NCBI GenBank assembly: GCA_964480365.1
Contig: CAYZPM010000005.1
Location: 1-64,000, forward strand
Length of the DNA stretch: 64,000 nucleotides
Origin: CAIQPV01 sp964480365
Lineage (GTDB): Bacteria; Pseudomonadota; Gammaproteobacteria; Burkholderiales; Gallionellaceae
Direction of reading: 5' to 3'
The notes under the pieces were generated by a model. The model saw only the letters and a list, made by a program, of their open reading frames with translations, did not search any database and was not told the origin of the DNA. Position numbers and translations under genes: made by a program. Below are positions 17,788 to 26,891 of this stretch, one piece after another. The first letter of the stretch is position 1; every line of letters starts with the position of its first letter.

Positions 17788-18057
17788 AGATTGGTCTGCT
17801 CGGATGAAAATGGAAAAAGGCTTACTTCCCTTAAGGAATAAGCCTTTTCTGGATAGGGTGCGCTCGAAGAGATAAATCTGGGCACTGGGAAACGGTTATT
17901 TTGTTACCTTGACCCGTCCGCTGCCGACCCACACTCGTCCCTCAAGATGGAACATCTGAGCGGCTGCTATGCAACCTACAAGAGACATAAAAACAGGGGT
18001 AAATAAGGGGTGGCATCTGGCCGTTCCTAACCCGTTGCGATCGGTCGCATTTGGCAT

Positions 18058-19752
18058 TCATGGAGTAAACAACACCGCATTATCTATACCGCTACGAGTA
18101 TCGGAGTTAGGTCCGGTAAACAAAAGGGCAGCGCCATTCTCCCTTAATAGAGGACTTACGTGAGTGATGCCATTAGGCAAGTTCCTAACGCTTGTCCAAC
18201 TTTTGGTTGTTGGAGAATAGATTAACTCTTCTGCGAATAAATTATTTTTGCGTCCGATAGCCCATAGTGTTCCATTCGGCAGATCATTGATAAAGTTTAT
18301 TCCAAGCACATCAGTTGGCATGAAATCTGTAGATACCCATTTGTCATTGGCGGGATTATACAAAAGGCCAGTCAGCCAAATTTTTTGCATGACACCGGTG
18401 ATGGCGAGTACATTTCCGTCAGGGAGAGCTTTTACAACTTTAATATCGAGGGTATCCTTCGGCAAAGTGCCTGCAATAGACCATGTATTGATTTTAGGGT
18501 TGAAATATAAAACAATAGGTAAGGCTGGATATGATTGATAGCCAGTAACAAAAACTGAACCGTCAGATAAAACTGCTGCTTGATTATTATTGATGTTATT
18601 TCCGTGCATTGCAGTTGGAATATCGCCAGTTAGCGCCCAAGAATTATTAGTAGGGTCATATAACATTCCTATCCATTTTTCCGTTAACGTTAAGTGATCT
18701 GTAGCAATTGCCAGAACCTGCCCGTTTGCGATATTTGTAGCGTATATAAATCCATTTATTTGTATAGGTATGCTCTGTGTAACAGACCAAGTATTATTTT
18801 TGTAGTTGTAAAGCCAGCCTGCTGTATTCACTGTACTGTTAAGTACCGAACTTCTAAGCACCAAGACATTTTCATTGGGAAGAACAACTATTCTGGGGAT
18901 GATATCTATAGTTTTTGAAGGAAGAGGGCCAGTTGGATACCATTGTTTGCTGGCAGGGTCAAAAAGCAGCGCAACTGTATTGCGATTGATGTCTACGCCA
19001 ATCGCAAGCACTTTACCATTGGGTAATTTCGTTAAATTAAATCCGCCTGTTCCATCCGGAACATCTCCGGTTTGGCTCCATTCATTGGCCGTTGCGTCAT
19101 AAAAAAAGGCCAGAGAATGACGGCCGGAAATGGCCCACCCAATTCCCAATAAAGAACCGTTTGACAATAACACGGTATCCCATCCAATGGAGTAAATAGC
19201 TGTAGGTGGATTTTTAGTGGCTGTCCATGATTTTTGGGGACCTATGCCGTCATTATCCTTTGCATTGACTTCGGCCACCTTGCCTAGCAACAACTGCACG
19301 ATATCCTTGTGGTCATTCTGGGTAGCCGAATAAAACGCAGTTAGTCCGCTAATATCCTTTGCATTGACGCTGGCTCCCTTGTTGAGCAATAACTGAACGA
19401 CATCCTTGTGGCCATTCTGGGAAGCCGAATACAACGCGGTTAGTCCGTTAATATCCTTTGCGTTGACTTCGGCCCCCTTGTCGAGCAGCAACTGAACGAC
19501 ATCCTTGTGGCCATTCTGTGAGGCAACCATCAACGCCGTTACGCCGGTATTCGGCTTTGCGTTGACGTTGGCTCCCTTATCGAGCAACACCTTGACCTCT
19601 TTCAAATCACCCTTGTACGCTGCGTCAATCAAGTCCTCCACTGAACCAGCCAATGCCACACCGGCCAAACTGATTGCCAGAACAACCAACAACCCCGACA
19701 GCACCCGACGAATACTAACCATCGAGCTATCTACAACAAAACTGTTAGCCAT
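18058..19752 (-). CDS. Exported ankyrin-repeat plus kelch-like beta-propeller protein
   Basis: The 564 aa start with a hydrophobic export segment (VLSGLLVVLAISLAGVALA) ending near residue 35. Four ankyrin repeats follow (residues about 37-165; units of the type DKGAEVNAKDINGLTALYSA). The rest, about 390 residues, is a set of roughly 50-residue repeats of the form LFDPASKQWYPTGPLP / LPNGKVLAIG, typical of kelch-type beta-propeller blades. The base composition is more AT-rich than the neighbours, suggesting transfer. No partner gene is adjacent. The function is unknown; both domains bind proteins or glycans. Confidence 0.75.
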   Translation of the reverse strand: MANSFVVDSSMVSIRRVLSGLLVVLAISLAGVALAGSVEDLIDAAYKGDLKEVKVLLDKGANVNAKPNTGVTALMVASQNGHKDVVQLLLDKGAEVNAKDINGLTALYSASQNGHKDVVQLLLNKGASVNAKDISGLTAFYSATQNDHKDIVQLLLGKVAEVNAKDNDGIGPQKSWTATKNPPTAIYSIGWDTVLLSNGSLLGIGWAISGRHSLAFFYDATANEWSQTGDVPDGTGGFNLTKLPNGKVLAIGVDINRNTVALLFDPASKQWYPTGPLPSKTIDIIPRIVVLPNENVLVLRSSVLNSTVNTAGWLYNYKNNTWSVTQSIPIQINGFIYATNIANGQVLAIATDHLTLTEKWIGMLYDPTNNSWALTGDIPTAMHGNNINNNQAAVLSDGSVFVTGYQSYPALPIVLYFNPKINTWSIAGTLPKDTLDIKVVKALPDGNVLAITGVMQKIWLTGLLYNPANDKWVSTDFMPTDVLGINFINDLPNGTLWAIGRKNNLFAEELIYSPTTKSWTSVRNLPNGITHVSPLLRENGAALLFTGPNSDTRSGIDNAVLFTP

Positions 19753-20105
19753 AGCGAATCTCTCCCTGCCACAGAAATATCAGATATTCACTTCAGTTGA
19801 ACCCTACCTGACATGATTGAATAGAACAATAAACCGTTCGATCTAAATTTGCTTTTGGACGGAATTGGAGGATAAGATCGACTGGCCGGAATTGGCCGAC
19901 TAAAGCCGGATTGTCCTCGCAATTTCAACTGGCAGCAATGTGGCGGGGAGCGGGCATTGAACTTCCCCCTACTCGAACTTCCGCAGATGGCACGTTGCGG
20001 ACATTTAGCGCTTTTGCATGCCTCCGTTCAAGTAACACGGGGGGTCACAAATGCACAGGATGGATTATAGACACAATTCACCATCGGCATCATGGCTAAA
20101 AATAG
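19753..20105. other. Gene-free interval upstream of the ankyrin gene
   Basis: About 350 bp between the start of the ankyrin-propeller gene and the end of the transporter gene. Short open frames here have no coding character. I see no RNA gene or clear repeat; the promoter of the ankyrin gene should lie at its left end. Confidence 0.5.
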
Positions 20106-21695
20106 TTACTCATCCAGCGCCACATTCCTAGTCTCCGGCAAGAAGAATACGCCGATGACCAGCGCCATCCCCAGCAGCCCAACCGGGTACCACAGGCCGG
20201 ATATCGCATCGCCCGCTTTCACGCTCAGCAGCGTAATCATGAACGGCGACATGCCGCCTATCCATCCGGCGCTGAGGTTGTGCGGCAGGGCGACTGCCGT
20301 GTAGCGGGTGCGCGCTGGGAACAGTTCGGCCAGCGTGGCGGTTTGCGGGCCGGTGATGAGTGCGACGGCGATGACCAGAATGGTTAGCAGCAGGAAGATC
20401 ATCATGCGGTCGGTCTGCTGCGTATCGGCATGTTCCGTCCAGCCTTCGGCTTTCAGCGCGTCAATAAGATTTGCAGTTTGGAATCCCACGACTCCGCCCT
20501 GTTTGCCAATGCGCACCCGTGTCTCGCCGGATGTCTGTGCAGGATGTAGCGTATAGGTCACGCCCAGTTTTGCGAGCAGTTCCTGATTGAGTTCGCAGTC
20601 GTTGCGCGCGGCTGTGAACGGGCTGTAGGCGCAGGACTCGCCATACAATTCCACCGGCACTTCGCGGTTGAAGCGCTCCAGCATCGGGTTGCCGTAATGC
20701 ATCAATCCCTTATACACCGGCATGATAGTCAGGCTTCCGAGCAGCAACCCAGACAGCAGCACCGGTCTGCGTCCTATGCGATCCGACAGCCAGCCAAACA
20801 GGATGGTCAGCGGGAATAGCAGGAGGGTGCTGCTCATCACCAGCGTCCCGGCTAGCTGCGGGTCGAGCCTGACCACGCTTTTCAAAAAGACATTAGTGTA
20901 AACCTGCGACGAGAAGAACAGCAGCGAGCCTCCAGCGGAGAGGCAGAAGAACAGCAGCGCCATGCGACCCAGTGTGTGCGGGTCGGCGAAGCATTCGCGC
21001 AGCGGCGCGCTGGACAAAGTTTTGTTTTCGCGCATATGGCGGAATACCGGCGATTCGTGCAAATTCAAGCGGCTCTTGAGCGAGACCAGCAGCAGCACGG
21101 CGGAAAAAAGAAATGGTACGCGCCATCCCCATGCGCTGAAGTCGGCGCTGCTAAGCAGCGCTTGCAGCAGCAGCACCTGCAAGGTGGAAACCAGAATGCC
21201 CAGCGGCCCCATCAATTGCAGCACGCTGGTATAAATACCGCGCTTGTTGGTGGGCGCATGTTCGGTGAGGTACACCGCCGAGCCGCCGATTTCGCCGCCG
21301 ACGGAAAATCCCTGTAATAGGCGCAATGCCAGCAGGAGCGCTGGCGCCAACATGCCGACTCGCTGATAGGTTGGCAGCAAGCCCACGCCGAACGTCGACA
21401 GTCCCATCAGCACGATAGTGGCGATGAAAATCGGACGACGACCATATTTGTCGGCCAGCGAACCGAACAATGCCGCGCCGAGCGGACGCACCAGCATGCC
21501 CACGCCGAAAGTAGCCAGACTCGCCAGCAGCGCCGCAACCGGATTCTCCGGGGGGAAGAACAGCACGCTGAAATAGGTAGCGAGCGAAGCGAAAGTGAGG
21601 AAATCGTACCATTCCAGAAACGTGCCGAAACAGGCGGCGATGGCTACCTTGCGCTGGATGGTGGAGGATTCTTGCAGGGGAGAATTGCTGGGCAC
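20106..21695 (-). CDS. MFS transporter, metabolite:H+ symporter-like
   Basis: Twelve-segment major facilitator. FGTFLEWYDFLTF at the N-terminus and the loop GSLADKYGRRPIF are MHS-family signatures; GFSVGGEIGGSAVYLTEHAP and LFGWLSDRIGRRPVL mark the second half. An extra-membrane insertion of about 110 residues follows TM8 (from MHYGNPMLERF to the ADTQQTDR region) and contains two Cys. The start is uncertain: GTG at 21695 is used, and an upstream TTG at 21770 is also open. The substrate cannot be deduced. Confidence 0.85.
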   Translation of the reverse strand: MPSNSPLQESSTIQRKVAIAACFGTFLEWYDFLTFASLATYFSVLFFPPENPVAALLASLATFGVGMLVRPLGAALFGSLADKYGRRPIFIATIVLMGLSTFGVGLLPTYQRVGMLAPALLLALRLLQGFSVGGEIGGSAVYLTEHAPTNKRGIYTSVLQLMGPLGILVSTLQVLLLQALLSSADFSAWGWRVPFLFSAVLLLVSLKSRLNLHESPVFRHMRENKTLSSAPLRECFADPHTLGRMALLFFCLSAGGSLLFFSSQVYTNVFLKSVVRLDPQLAGTLVMSSTLLLFPLTILFGWLSDRIGRRPVLLSGLLLGSLTIMPVYKGLMHYGNPMLERFNREVPVELYGESCAYSPFTAARNDCELNQELLAKLGVTYTLHPAQTSGETRVRIGKQGGVVGFQTANLIDALKAEGWTEHADTQQTDRMMIFLLLTILVIAVALITGPQTATLAELFPARTRYTAVALPHNLSAGWIGGMSPFMITLLSVKAGDAISGLWYPVGLLGMALVIGVFFLPETRNVALDE

Positions 21696-21837
21696 GTTAA
21701 ATATTCGTGGAAGACTAATTCTGCATTGTCTATCGTTTGGGCAGAATTTTCCATTTGTTAAGAATCTCAACAGTGGAATAGGTGTCCTCCCAATTGGCTA
21801 AAGTTACTCCAGATTGCCCATTAGGCTGTAACACTCG

Positions 21838-22010
21838 TCATTCCCGCGCTGGCGGGAATCCAGCATTAACAAATATCCCGTGAAGCGGACAAAACTGTGA
21901 TGTCGTCCCGCGTTGCGGGAGGTTCTTTAATCATCTGGATTCCCGCCTGATGAACTACCTAGCCATTCGACTAAGCGGGCAAACAACGCCCGCAAAGTCG
22001 CTGGTTATGC
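21838..22010. repeat. Palindrome pair copy 4 joined to covarying hairpin copy 2
   Basis: gtcattcccgcgctggcggg starts a unit whose centre (cccgtgaagcggacaaaac) is inverted relative to copies 1 and 2. The right arm, ctggattcccgcctgatgaa, is cut after cccgcc by tgatgaactacctagccatt, the start of the second hairpin repeat (to about 22005). One repeat therefore appears inserted into the other. Confidence 0.75.
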
Positions 22011-22059
22011 GCGGGAAAGACGGGCTGATAGATGTCTCCCCCGCTACATTACTGGCAAA

Positions 22060-22833
22060 TTATCCGAATCTACCAGTAATGTAATCTTCCGTTTCCTTGC
22101 GCTTGGGGTTGGTGAACACCGTGCTGGTGTCGCCGAATTCGATCAAGTCGCCGAGGTACATGTAGGCGGTGTAGTCCGAGACGCGGGCGGCTTGTTGCAT
22201 GTTGTGGGTGACGATGACGATGGTGAATTCTTCTTTCAGTTCGTCTATCAGCTTCTCGATGTGCGCGGTGGAAATCGGGTCTAGCGCGGAGGTGGGTTCA
22301 TCGAGCAGCAGTATTTGCGGTTTGACGGCAATGGCGCGGGCGATGCACAGGCGTTGTTGCTGCCCGCCGGATAGTCCGGTGCCGCTTTGTTTCAGTTTGT
22401 CCTTTACTTCCCCCCATAGCGCGGCCTTTTTCAACGCCCATTCCACGCGCTCGTCCATGTCGTGCTTGTTCAGTTTGTCATACAATTTCACGCCGAAGGC
22501 AATGTTGTCGTAGATGGACATCGGGAACGGGGTGGGTTTCTGGAACACCATGCCGATCTTGGCGCGCAGAGTGTTGAGATCCTGCTTCTTGTCCAGCAGG
22601 TTCTCCCCATCCAGCAAAATTTCACCGGTGGCTCTTTGCCTTGGGTAGAGCTGGTACATGCGGTTGAATGTGCGCAGCAGGGTGGACTTACCGCAGCCGG
22701 ATGGGCCGATGAAGGCGGTCACCATTTTTTCCTGAATGGAGAGGTTGATGTCCTTGAGGGCGCGGTCTTTGCCGTAGTAGAAATTCAGGTCGCGTACGAC
22801 CAGTTTCGGGGTGATAGCTTTTTCAGCGTTCAT
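22060..22833 (-). CDS. pstB: Phosphate ABC transporter ATP-binding protein
   Basis: ATPase of the high-affinity phosphate importer. The 257 aa contain Walker A GPSGCGKST at 43-51, Q-loop KPTPFPMSIYDN, signature LSGGQQQR, Walker B ILLLDEPTSALDP and the H-loop VTHNMQQAARVSD. It is the last gene of pstSCAB; phoU, often next, is absent, and a repeat-filled gap follows. An inverted repeat, cattactgg/ccagtaatg (22045-22081), surrounds its stop. Confidence 0.97.
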   Translation of the reverse strand: MNAEKAITPKLVVRDLNFYYGKDRALKDINLSIQEKMVTAFIGPSGCGKSTLLRTFNRMYQLYPRQRATGEILLDGENLLDKKQDLNTLRAKIGMVFQKPTPFPMSIYDNIAFGVKLYDKLNKHDMDERVEWALKKAALWGEVKDKLKQSGTGLSGGQQQRLCIARAIAVKPQILLLDEPTSALDPISTAHIEKLIDELKEEFTIVIVTHNMQQAARVSDYTAYMYLGDLIEFGDTSTVFTNPKRKETEDYITGRFG

Positions 22834-22845
22834 CTGCTGTGGTCC

Positions 22846-23691
22846 TTAATGGATTGTTGCTTGTTGGCGGAACAGCACACGCGCCACGATATTGAGCGTG
22901 AGTACACTGAAGGTGATAAGCAGCGCACCGGCCCAAGCGAGGCGATGCCAATCATCATAGGGGCTCATGGCGAACTGGAAAATTACTACCGGTAAATTCG
23001 CCATCGGCTGGTTCATGTTGTTGTTCCAGAACTGGTTGTTCAGCGCCGTAAACAGCAGCGGCGCAGTTTCGCCGCTGATTCGCGCCACAGCCAGTAGCAC
23101 ACCGGTGAGGATGCCGGCGCGCGCAGCGCGCAGGGTGACGAAGTTGATGACTTTCCACTGCGGTGCTCCCAGCGCCGCCGCTGCTTCGCGCAGGGTGTTT
23201 GGAACCAGACGCAGCATATTTTCGGTGGTGCGGATGACTACGGGGATAACTAGCACAGACAGGGCCAAGGCACCGGCCCAGCCAGAAAAGTGGCCGATTT
23301 TGACGACATAAACTGCGTAGATGAACATACCGATTACGATGGATGGGGCGGACAGCAGCACGTCGTTGATGAAGCGGGTGACAGGGGCCAGCCAGCCGCG
23401 CTGACCAAATTCGGCGAGGTATGTGCCGGCCAGGATGCCGATGGGGGTGCCGATCAGGGTGCCGACCAGAGTCATCACCAGGCTGCCGGCAATGGCGTTG
23501 AGCAAGCCGCCATCGCTGCCGGGAGGCGGAGTGTTTTGCGTGAATACCGCCGAGGTCAGGCCGGACAAGCCATATTCCAGTAAAGTAAACAAAATCCAGC
23601 CCAGCCAGAACAGGCCGAACAGCATGGTCAGCACAGAGACGCTCAGGGCCATGGCGTTAATCAGGCGGCGGCGTGCGTAGAGTGTCAACAT
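22846..23691 (-). CDS. pstA: Phosphate ABC transporter permease PstA
   Basis: Inner-membrane permease, 281 aa with about six membrane segments. The start at 23691 (MLTLYARRRLINAMALSVSV) lies one base after the pstC stop; the frame upstream is open but overlaps pstC. The ABC permease EAA-like loop reads LREAAAALGAPQWKVI. It ends 12 bp before pstB. Confidence 0.95.
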   Translation of the reverse strand: MLTLYARRRLINAMALSVSVLTMLFGLFWLGWILFTLLEYGLSGLTSAVFTQNTPPPGSDGGLLNAIAGSLVMTLVGTLIGTPIGILAGTYLAEFGQRGWLAPVTRFINDVLLSAPSIVIGMFIYAVYVVKIGHFSGWAGALALSVLVIPVVIRTTENMLRLVPNTLREAAAALGAPQWKVINFVTLRAARAGILTGVLLAVARISGETAPLLFTALNNQFWNNNMNQPMANLPVVIFQFAMSPYDDWHRLAWAGALLITFSVLTLNIVARVLFRQQATIH

Positions 23692-23692
23692 A

Positions 23693-24655
23693 TCAGGCAG
23701 TGCCTCCTTCGCGTTGGGCCAGTTTATACAGCATGAAGCGAGCCAGCGACAGGATGACAAAAGTGATGAAGAACAGGATCAGACCTAACTCGATCAGGGA
23801 CGAAGTGTACAAATCACCTACGGCCTCGGTAAATTCGTTGGCCAGTGCGGATGAGATACTGTTGCCCGGCACCAATAGGGATTTACTCAGTTCGTGGGCG
23901 TTGCCGATGACGAAGGTGACTGCCATGGTCTCGCCCAGCGCGCGCCCCAGCCCCAGCATGATGCCGCCGACTACGCCGATCTTGGTGTAAGGCAGAATGA
24001 TATCCCACAGCACTTCCCAAGTGGTCGCGCCCAGGCCGTAAGCGGATTCCTTGAGCAGGGTAGGAACTACATTGAAGACATCGCGCATCACCGAGGCAAT
24101 GAAGGGGATCACCATGATGGAGAGGATGAGTCCGGCGGTGAGGAGACCGATTCCCATTGGCGGTCCCGAGAAAAACGGACCGATGATGGACATGTGCCCC
24201 AGATTTTTGTTGATCCACGGTTCGACGTTATCGCCGAATAGCGGGGCAAACACGAACAACCCCCACATGCCATAGATGATGCTGGGGATGCCGGCCAGCA
24301 GTTCGATGGCGATGCCGAGCGGGCGACGCAGCCAGCGCGGTGAGAGTTCGGTAAGAAAAATGGCGATGCCGAAGCTGACCGGGATGGCGATTAGCAAAGC
24401 GATACCAGAGGTGACCAGCGTGCCGACTATCGGCACCAACGCACCAAATTCTTCGGAGACCGGGTTCCACTCAGCGCTGCCGAGGAAACCAAAGCCGAAC
24501 GCCTTGATGGAGGGCATGCTGCCGAATATCAGTGAAACGATGATGGCGACCAGCAGTGCGAGTACGGCGAATGCGCACAGGCGTGTGACGCTGCGGAACA
24601 GGATGTCCAGCGAGTTCTGGTGCTTGTGGTGTGCTTCCCGCAATGATATTGGCAT
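23693..24655 (-). CDS. pstC: Phosphate ABC transporter permease PstC
   Basis: Inner-membrane permease partner of PstA. The ATG at 24655 (MPISLREAHHKHQNS) gives 320 aa; a GTG at 24685 would add ten residues. It has six membrane segments, a characteristic N-terminal periplasmic region (FGFGFLGSAEWNPVSEEFG) and the EAA loop LLKESAYGLGATTWEV. It is separated from pstS by 112 bp carrying two hairpins. Confidence 0.95.
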   Translation of the reverse strand: MPISLREAHHKHQNSLDILFRSVTRLCAFAVLALLVAIIVSLIFGSMPSIKAFGFGFLGSAEWNPVSEEFGALVPIVGTLVTSGIALLIAIPVSFGIAIFLTELSPRWLRRPLGIAIELLAGIPSIIYGMWGLFVFAPLFGDNVEPWINKNLGHMSIIGPFFSGPPMGIGLLTAGLILSIMVIPFIASVMRDVFNVVPTLLKESAYGLGATTWEVLWDIILPYTKIGVVGGIMLGLGRALGETMAVTFVIGNAHELSKSLLVPGNSISSALANEFTEAVGDLYTSSLIELGLILFFITFVILSLARFMLYKLAQREGGTA

Positions 24656-24692
24656 ATTTCTTTGGGTGTTCTGGACAAGCTGCACAAATAAT

Positions 24693-24759
24693 GAGGGGGC
24701 TTGCGCCCCCTCGAATTATATCTTGGAAAGCTTGAAATTAGCGCTTTACTCTTCCAAGA
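24693..24759 (-). promoter_or_regulatory. Tandem hairpins between pstS and pstC
   Basis: gagggggc-ttgc-gccccctc (24693-24712) and tcttggaa...ttccaaga (24721-24759) are perfect stems in the pstS-pstC spacer. Such hairpins after a binding-protein gene usually cause partial termination or protect the upstream mRNA, giving more PstS than permease. Confidence 0.6.
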
Positions 24760-24767
24760 ATTAGAGT

Positions 24768-25814
24768 TTACTTCCAGATAGCCTTGCCGGAAGCGTCCTT
24801 CAACTGTGCCTTCCAGTGTGCGCGCACCAGATTTTGCACCTTGTCCGGCATCGGTACATAGTCCAAGTCGGTAGCTAACTTGCTGCCATTTTTGTAGGCC
24901 CAGTCGAAGAATTTCAAAACTTCAGTGCCAGTTTCCGGTTTTTCTTGCGTCTTCTGCATCAGGATAAAAGTGGCGCCGGTGATGGGCCAGCTTGCCTTAC
25001 CCGATTGTTCGGTCAGGAGCAGGTACATGCCGGGTGCTTTGTCCCACTCTGCCCCTGCTGCCGCAGCCTTGAAGGAATCTTCGTCGGGTTTGACGAACTG
25101 ACCATCCTTGTTTTTAACTTGACCATAAGACATCTTGTTTTGTTTCGCGTAAGCATATTCCACGTAACCGATGGAACCTTTTATACGCTGTACATAAGAC
25201 GCTACACCTTCGTTACCTTTGCCGCCTGTACCAGCAGGCCAAGCCACAGATGTGCCTTCACCGACCTTGGTCTTCCACTCCGGGCTGACCTTTGACAGGT
25301 AGTTCACCCAGATAAAGGTGGTGCCCGAACCATCCGAGCGATGCACTACGGTGATGTCCTGGTCAGGCAGATTTACGCCCTTATTTAGTTCTGCAATCGC
25401 GGGGTCATTCCACTTGGTTATCTTACCCAAGTAGATGTTGGCAAGTAACTCGCCCGTAAACTTGAGTTCACCAGGGTTGATGCCATTCAGATTATAAACC
25501 GGCACGTCGCCGCCCATTACCGCCGGGAATTGCATCAGGCCGTTCTTGTCCAGATCATCAGGTTTCAGTGGCATGTCGGATGCGCCGAAATCCACAGTCT
25601 TGTTTTCAATTTGCTTGATGCCGCCGCCGGAGCCGATGGACTGGTAGTTCAGTTCGTTGCCGGTTTGCGCTTTATAGGCTTCAGCCCATTTGGCATAGAT
25701 CGGGTAGGGGAAGGTCGCGCCCGCGCCAGTGAGGTTGGTCGCGCAAGCCGTGCCCGCAGCCAACAGCGAGGCGGTCAAGCCGAGGCTACAGAAGAGGTGG
25801 TTCAATTTGTTCAT
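24768..25814 (-). CDS. pstS: Periplasmic phosphate-binding protein PstS
   Basis: Captures phosphate in the periplasm for PstCAB. The 348 aa begin with a signal peptide (LFCSLGLTASLLAAGTACA, cleavage near residue 25). The phosphate-binding motifs are GAGATFPYPIY, SIGSGGGIKQI, DFGASDMPL and HRSDGSGTTFIW. It is first in the operon, behind a Pho-box-like repeat. Confidence 0.97.
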   Translation of the reverse strand: MNKLNHLFCSLGLTASLLAAGTACATNLTGAGATFPYPIYAKWAEAYKAQTGNELNYQSIGSGGGIKQIENKTVDFGASDMPLKPDDLDKNGLMQFPAVMGGDVPVYNLNGINPGELKFTGELLANIYLGKITKWNDPAIAELNKGVNLPDQDITVVHRSDGSGTTFIWVNYLSKVSPEWKTKVGEGTSVAWPAGTGGKGNEGVASYVQRIKGSIGYVEYAYAKQNKMSYGQVKNKDGQFVKPDEDSFKAAAAGAEWDKAPGMYLLLTEQSGKASWPITGATFILMQKTQEKPETGTEVLKFFDWAYKNGSKLATDLDYVPMPDKVQNLVRAHWKAQLKDASGKAIWK

Positions 25815-25890
25815 GGTCTCTCCAAAAAGTTACTGGGTTTGCTACATTACGCTCGTCGTTCGATAGCGAAATGCATCATAGCTATGCTCT

Positions 25891-25908
25891 GTTACAGAAT
25901 TATTACAC
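25891..25908 (-). promoter_or_regulatory. Putative Pho box upstream of pstS
   Basis: The minus strand reads GTGTAAT-AATT-CTGTAAC: two 7-nt direct repeats with a 4-nt spacer, each matching 5 of 7 positions of the PhoB half-site CTGTCAT. It lies 77-94 bp upstream of pstS, so PhoB control of pstSCAB is likely. No PhoB gene is in the window. Confidence 0.6.
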
Positions 25909-26061
25909 TAAGGTCGGGAATTTGCAGCGCGGAATTTTTATTGGGATGTAATAAACAATTATAAATTGTACCGCGTGTGCGAGACTGTGCGCGAGATTGA
26001 CCGTTTTGATTTTCGCAGGTAGGATTGCCGACTTTCGTGCTCATAAAAGGCTACCTGATTG

Positions 26062-26823
26062 ATGATGCGTCGCAAACTGGTTGCTGGGAATTGGAAAATG
26101 TGCGGGGCATTGGCACAGAACGAGGCATTGCTGAAAGCAGTAGCTGCGGGCATGGAGCAAATGCCTGGAGTGGACTGTGCGGTGTGTGTGCCGTTTCCCT
26201 ATCTGGCTCAGACGCAGCAGTTGCTGCGCGGCACTGCCGTGAAGTGGGGCGCGCAGGATGTCCATCAACTGGATAGGGGGGCCTACACGGGTGAGGTATC
26301 GGCTTCCATGCTGTGTGATTTCGGTTGCCGCTATGTGCTGGTTGGGCATTCCGAACGGCGCAGTCTGTATGGCGAAAGCAGCCAACTGGTGGCGCAAAAA
26401 TTTGCCGCCGCGCAAAAGACGGGTCTATTGCCCATACTGTGCATAGGAGAAACCTTGGCGCAACGCGAGAGCGGCACGACCGAAGCGGTGGTGGCGGAGC
26501 AACTGGATGCGGTGATTGCGCTGATGGGTGTGCAATCCTTGCGTAACGCAGTGGTGGCTTACGAGCCGGTCTGGGCGATAGGTACCGGCAAGACTGCATC
26601 ACCGGAACAGGCGCAGGCGGTGCATGCGTTTATTCGTCAGCGTGTGGCTGGGCATGATGGGCAAGTTGCCGATGGTTTGTGTATACTCTACGGCGGCAGC
26701 GTCAAGGCCGCGAATGCTGCCCAGCTGTTTGCCATGCCGGATATTGATGGTGGGCTGATCGGCGGTGCATCGCTGATAGCCGAAGACTTCCTGGGAATTT
26801 GTAAGGCAGGGGCGATTTGTTAG
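26062..26823 (+). CDS. tpiA: Triosephosphate isomerase
   Basis: Interconverts dihydroxyacetone phosphate and glyceraldehyde-3-phosphate. About 253 aa, with the catalytic lysine in AGNWKM, catalytic histidine in VGHSERR and catalytic glutamate in AYEPVWAIGTGKTA, followed by YGGSVKAANA for phosphate binding. Two adjacent ATGs (26062, 26065) are equally possible. It is followed by secG, tRNA-Leu and nuoA, a conserved betaproteobacterial order. Confidence 0.97.
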   Translation: MMRRKLVAGNWKMCGALAQNEALLKAVAAGMEQMPGVDCAVCVPFPYLAQTQQLLRGTAVKWGAQDVHQLDRGAYTGEVSASMLCDFGCRYVLVGHSERRSLYGESSQLVAQKFAAAQKTGLLPILCIGETLAQRESGTTEAVVAEQLDAVIALMGVQSLRNAVVAYEPVWAIGTGKTASPEQAQAVHAFIRQRVAGHDGQVADGLCILYGGSVKAANAAQLFAMPDIDGGLIGGASLIAEDFLGICKAGAIC

Positions 26824-26891
26824 GTGGAAAATTTGTAATGCCGGGGTTATTCGTAATGCCGGACAATTAATTAATAATTCTGGAGTAGTGT

